A stretch of DNA of 64,000 nt. It comes from Microbacterium sp. H1-D42 (lineage in GTDB: Bacteria > Actinomycetota > Actinomycetes > Actinomycetales > Microbacteriaceae). A program made the translations under genes and the position numbers. The notes under the pieces were generated by a model. That model ran no database searches. It saw nothing but the letters and a program-made list of their open reading frames with translations, and had not been told where the DNA came from. This document shows positions 60,955-64,000 of the stretch, piece by piece (the stretch's first letter is position 1; each line of letters opens with the position of its first letter). The stretch lies in contig NZ_CP093342.1 in the NCBI RefSeq assembly GCF_022637555.1, positions 2,356,001 through 2,420,000 on the forward strand, in the 5' to 3' direction.

Positions 60955-61111
60955 TGATCCTGACGCCCCTCGCCAAGCGAGACGTCTGCGTCGTCGAAAC
61001 ACTTCCGCACCGGCATCCGGCAGCGGTCTTATCGAGCGGCGAAACGATGCGCGATCCCGCGCCGTCGCCCACTTCCCGCAGAATTCCTGCGCCTTTCACG
61101 GAGCTACACCT

Positions 61112-62671
61112 ATGCCTACCTTCCTCGACCTCGGCGTGCCCGCCGCCCTCGCGAACGTTCTCGCGGCCGACGGCAAGACTGAAGCGTTCGCCATCCAGCG
61201 CGACACGCTGCCCGACTCCCTCGCGGGACGCGACCTGCTCGGCCGCGGCCGCACCGGCAGCGGCAAGACCATCGCGTTCGCGCTGCCCCTGGTGGCGCGA
61301 CTGGCAGCATCCGCCAGCAAGCGCCAGCCCGGCCGCCCGCGTGGCCTCGTGCTCGCCCCGACGCGCGAGCTCGCCACGCAGATCGCGGCGACCATCTCGC
61401 CGCTCGCTGCCGCAGCGAACATGCGCGTGACCACCATCTTCGGCGGCGTGAGCCAGCGCCCGCAGGAGACGGCCATGCGCAATGGCGTCGACATCGTCGT
61501 CGCCTGCCCTGGCCGTCTCGAAGACCTCATGAAGCAGGGCGTCGTCTCGCTGAAGGACGTCGAGATCGCCGTGCTCGACGAGGCCGACCACATGGCCGAC
61601 CTCGGCTTCCTGCCCGGCGTGACCCGCATCCTGTCGGCCACGCCGGCGAACGGGCAGCGCCTGCTGTTCAGCGCCACGCTCGACCGTGGCATCGATTCGC
61701 TCGCCAAGCGCTTCCTGCACAACCCGGTCAGCCACGAGGTCGACGAGGCCAGCGTGCCGGTCGGCGAGATGACCCACCGGGTGCTCGTCGCCGCCGACGC
61801 GGATGCCAAGAAGAAGCTCGTGCAGGACATGGCATCCGGCCTCGGCCGCCGCATCATGTTCACGCGCACCAAGCACCAGGCCAAGAAGCTGGCGAAGGTG
61901 CTCACCGCCGCCGGCATCCCCTCGGTCGACCTGCACGGAAACCTCGGCCAGAACGCCCGTGAGCGCAACCTCGCGGCCTTCAGCGCCGACCCGGCCGACG
62001 GCGGCGTGCGTGTGCTCGTCGCGACGGACGTCGCTGCGCGCGGCGTGCACGTCGATGATGTCGAGCTGGTCGTGCATGTCGACCCGCCCGTCGAGCACAA
62101 GGCGTACCTGCACCGCTCCGGCCGCACGGCGCGCGCCGGTGCCGCCGGCACCGTGGTCACCCTGATGCTGCCTGAGCAGCGCAAGGATGTGCACGACCTG
62201 CTGCGCAAGGCCGCGATCAAGGTCGCGCCCGAGCCCGCGACCGCCGCCGCTGTCGACGAGCTCGTGGGCGAGCGCGCCCCGCACGTGAAGCCTGCTCCCC
62301 CGCAGCAGCAGAGCCAGCCCAAGCAGGGTGGCGGTCGCGGTGCAGGCCGTGGGCAGTCCGCCGGTGGCGGGCAGCAGGCGGCCGGTGGTTCGCGCCGTCG
62401 TCGCTCCGGTGGCCAGGCCGCCGGCGGTCAGGGCGGTGCGGCATCCGCCGGGCAGTCGCAGCGTCAGGGCCAGCGCGGCCAGGGCGGGCAGAGCCAGGGC
62501 AATCAGGGCGGTCGCGCCCAGGGACAGCGGGATCAGGCCGCCCGCGGCCAGAACGCTCCCCGCGGTGAGCGCAGCCAGGGCGGGTCCTCGCGTCCCGCGC
62601 ACGGCGGTCCCACGCAGGGCGCACCTCGCACGCAGGGTTCCCGTCGCGCCAGCCGCCCGCAGGGCCGCTGA
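61112..62671 (+). CDS. DEAD-box RNA helicase with Gly/Gln/Arg-rich disordered tail
   Basis: This 519-residue RNA helicase has Q motif FAIQRDTLPDSL, I GRTGSGKT, Ia PTRELATQ, II VLDEADHMADLG, III FSATLDRG, IV MFTRTK, V ATDVAARGVHV and VI HRSGRTARAG. The last ~120 residues are low-complexity Gly, Gln, Arg and Ser (for example GGGRGAGRGQSAGGGQ), a type of tail that favours RNA binding and condensate formation. The ATG follows GGAG. A T-tract terminator lies about 60 bp after the stop. Confidence 0.92.
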   Translation: MPTFLDLGVPAALANVLAADGKTEAFAIQRDTLPDSLAGRDLLGRGRTGSGKTIAFALPLVARLAASASKRQPGRPRGLVLAPTRELATQIAATISPLAAAANMRVTTIFGGVSQRPQETAMRNGVDIVVACPGRLEDLMKQGVVSLKDVEIAVLDEADHMADLGFLPGVTRILSATPANGQRLLFSATLDRGIDSLAKRFLHNPVSHEVDEASVPVGEMTHRVLVAADADAKKKLVQDMASGLGRRIMFTRTKHQAKKLAKVLTAAGIPSVDLHGNLGQNARERNLAAFSADPADGGVRVLVATDVAARGVHVDDVELVVHVDPPVEHKAYLHRSGRTARAGAAGTVVTLMLPEQRKDVHDLLRKAAIKVAPEPATAAAVDELVGERAPHVKPAPPQQQSQPKQGGGRGAGRGQSAGGGQQAAGGSRRRRSGGQAAGGQGGAASAGQSQRQGQRGQGGQSQGNQGGRAQGQRDQAARGQNAPRGERSQGGSSRPAHGGPTQGAPRTQGSRRASRPQGR

Positions 62672-62730
62672 CCAGCATCCACGTCCGCGTCATCCGGCGC
62701 TGCGCGCCAGTGACGCTCCCGTCGCAGAAT

Positions 62731-62764
62731 GTCCCGTTCGGCTCACCGCCGAGCGGGACTTTTT
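62731..62764 (+). terminator. Rho-independent terminator
   Basis: 12-bp arms (62731-62742 and 62748-62759, one G-T pair) with a 5-nt loop are followed directly by TTTTT. It is the only canonical T-tract terminator I see in the window. Confidence 0.88.
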
Positions 62765-62829
62765 GCGACCCGAGTGGCGCGGGTCAGCATCCGAGCGAGA
62801 GAAATCGCGACCGGAACAGCGCCGAAGCG

Positions 62830-63168
62830 TCAGCCTTCGAGCGCTTTCGCACGGGCAGCGGCGAGTTCGCCGTCTGAGATCACACCACGTGCGTGCAGGC
62901 CGTCGAGCTCGATCAGACGCTCCTCGATCGACTTCGCAGGCGAGGATGCCGCCGTGGCTCCTGCAGGCGCCAGAAGAGCGCTGCGGCCGACCTGGGCGGC
63001 CAGCTGCGTCTCCATGGCGAGCGGGTCGTAGCCGGCTTGCTTGGCGACTCTCCAGTTGCGCACGCTGACCACGATGATGAAGATCACGGCGCCGACGAAG
63101 AGCACGCCGAACAGCACGAAGAAGACGCCCATCAGATCGGGCGCGGCTTCGAACATCACATCATCCAT
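62830..63168 (-). CDS. SHOCT-domain membrane protein
   Basis: This 112-residue protein has one transmembrane helix (GVFFVLFGVLFVGAVIFIIVV) near the N-terminus, an Ala-rich linker, and a C-terminal SHOCT domain (IEERLIELDGLHARGVISDG, then ELAAARAKALEG). SHOCT domains are oligomerisation modules; no enzyme domain is attached. It reads in the same direction as citrate synthase but 45 bp behind it. Confidence 0.83.
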   Translation of the reverse strand: MDDVMFEAAPDLMGVFFVLFGVLFVGAVIFIIVVSVRNWRVAKQAGYDPLAMETQLAAQVGRSALLAPAGATAASSPAKSIEERLIELDGLHARGVISDGELAAARAKALEG

Positions 63169-63213
63169 GCGTGAACGCTACACCCCGCGCCGGCTCACGG
63201 ACGACCGCAGGGA

Positions 63214-64000
63214 TCAGCGGGTGGGGAACTGCCGCTCCGGCGATCCCGTGTACAGCTGCTGCGGGCGGCCGATCTTCGTCTGCGGGTCGAGGTTCAGCTC
63301 GCGGTACTGCGCCAGCCAGCCCGGCAGGCGACCGATCGCGAACAGCACAGTGAACATGCGGGTCGGGAAGCCCATGGCCTTGTAGATCACGCCGGTGTAG
63401 AAGTCGACGTTCGGGTATAGGCGACGCTCCTTGAAGTAGTCGTCTGCGAGCGCGATCTCCTCGAGCTCCTTCGCGAGATCGAGCAGCGGGTCGCTGACGC
63501 CGAGCGAGGCGAGCACCTCGTCTGCGGCATCCTTGACGAGCTTCGCGCGCGGATCGTAGTTCTTGTAGACGCGGTGCCCGAAGCCCATCAGCTTCACGCC
63601 GTCTTCCTTGTTCTTCACGCGCTCGACGAAGCGCTGCATGCTCTCGCCCGACTCGCGGATCTGACCGAGCATGGTCAGCACGGCCTCGTTCGCACCGCCG
63701 TGCAGCGGGCCGGAGAGCGCCTGGATGCCGGCGGAGATCGACGCGAACTGGTTCGCCCCTGTGGAGCCGACCAGGCGGACCGTCGAGGTCGAGGCGTTCT
63801 GCTCGTGGTCCTCGTGCAGGATCAGCAGCAGTTCGAGCGCCTTCGACATCACCGGGTTGACCTCGTACGGCTCGGAGTGCACGCCGAAGTTCAACTTGAG
63901 GAAGTTGTCGACGAAGCTCAGCGAGTTGTCGGGGTACAGGAAGGCCTGTCCCACGCTCTTCTTGTGCGCGTACGCCGCGATCACCGGAAGCTTCGCGAGC
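63214..64000 (-). CDS. gltA: Citrate synthase, N-terminus beyond the window edge
   Basis: This enzyme condenses oxaloacetate and acetyl-CoA at the entry of the TCA cycle. The visible C-terminal 261 residues include a catalytic His in [12 protein letters not shown], the second His in [27 protein letters not shown] with the substrate-binding His/Arg, and a catalytic Asp in [19 protein letters not shown]. The frame is open to base 64000. The 3' end is intact (ERQFPTR). Confidence 0.95.
   Translation of the reverse strand, partial: LAKLPVIAAYAHKKSVGQAFLYPDNSLSFVDNFLKLNFGVHSEPYEVNPVMSKALELLLILHEDHEQNASTSTVRLVGSTGANQFASISAGIQALSGPLHGGANEAVLTMLGQIRESGESMQRFVERVKNKEDGVKLMGFGHRVYKNYDPRAKLVKDAADEVLASLGVSDPLLDLAKELEEIALADDYFKERRLYPNVDFYTGVIYKAMGFPTRMFTVLFAIGRLPGWLAQYRELNLDPQTKIGRPQQLYTGSPERQFPTR

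Overview
The window is high-GC actinobacterial chromosome and fits a Microbacteriaceae genome, most likely Microbacterium. The evidence is dense GC-rich coding, a mycobacterial-type DNA-repair neighbourhood (AdnA/AdnB, UvrD2-like, NudC, DUF3107, MiaE-like ferritin, RhlE-like helicase), DapC/DapD/DapE-type lysine genes, and many start codons sitting 6-8 nt behind a TANNNT box (leaderless transcripts). The hexamer GGATGC/GCATCC also recurs visibly through the core genes. The genus call is inference.

Layout. 1-7.1 kb holds cell-envelope polymer genes: four CDP-glycerol-glycerophosphotransferase-type proteins, a GT2 glycosyltransferase and an RclA-like flavoprotein at the end of one operon. 7.1-15.3 kb holds a HtrA/PDZ protease, a class I aminotransferase, a nitrilase-family amidohydrolase, initiator tRNA-Met, a UPF0182 membrane protein and a YlbL-type PDZ/Lon protease. 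15.4-31.7 kb is the conserved repair and RNA block. 31.7-40.9 kb holds a DUF817 membrane protein, PHP phosphoesterase, EEP-family protein, secreted subtilase, aminopeptidase P, small kinases, HAD phosphatases and an alpha/beta hydrolase.

40.95-48.5 kb is an accessory island and the most unusual part. Four copies of a complex site, all in the same orientation, bracket three self-contained gene modules. Each site has a 22-bp palindrome centred on AAACGATCGTTT plus an upstream half-site pair at near-constant spacing. Module 1 is a membrane XRE regulator with a 75-residue partner. Module 2 is a cadmium/heavy-metal operon (cmtR-like, P-type ATPase, cadD, lspA) with a thioredoxin-fold protein, a tiny zinc ribbon and a decayed flavoprotein. 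Module 3 is a HEAT-repeat protein with a MerR-HEAT fusion behind a textbook 19-bp-spacer MerR promoter. No recombinase is encoded in the window, so the array would have to be mobilised in trans. A frameshifted DUF222/HNH gene follows it.

50.6-64 kb returns to housekeeping genes: YdcF-like protein, stress and membrane proteins, a soluble MgtE-N/CBS protein with DUF1003 and Mrp, TatB-like protein, O-methyltransferase, DUF3117, a mannosyltransferase-type GT-C enzyme, divergent dapE/dapD, a DEAD-box helicase with a disordered tail and a true T-tract terminator, a SHOCT protein, and citrate synthase running off the right edge.
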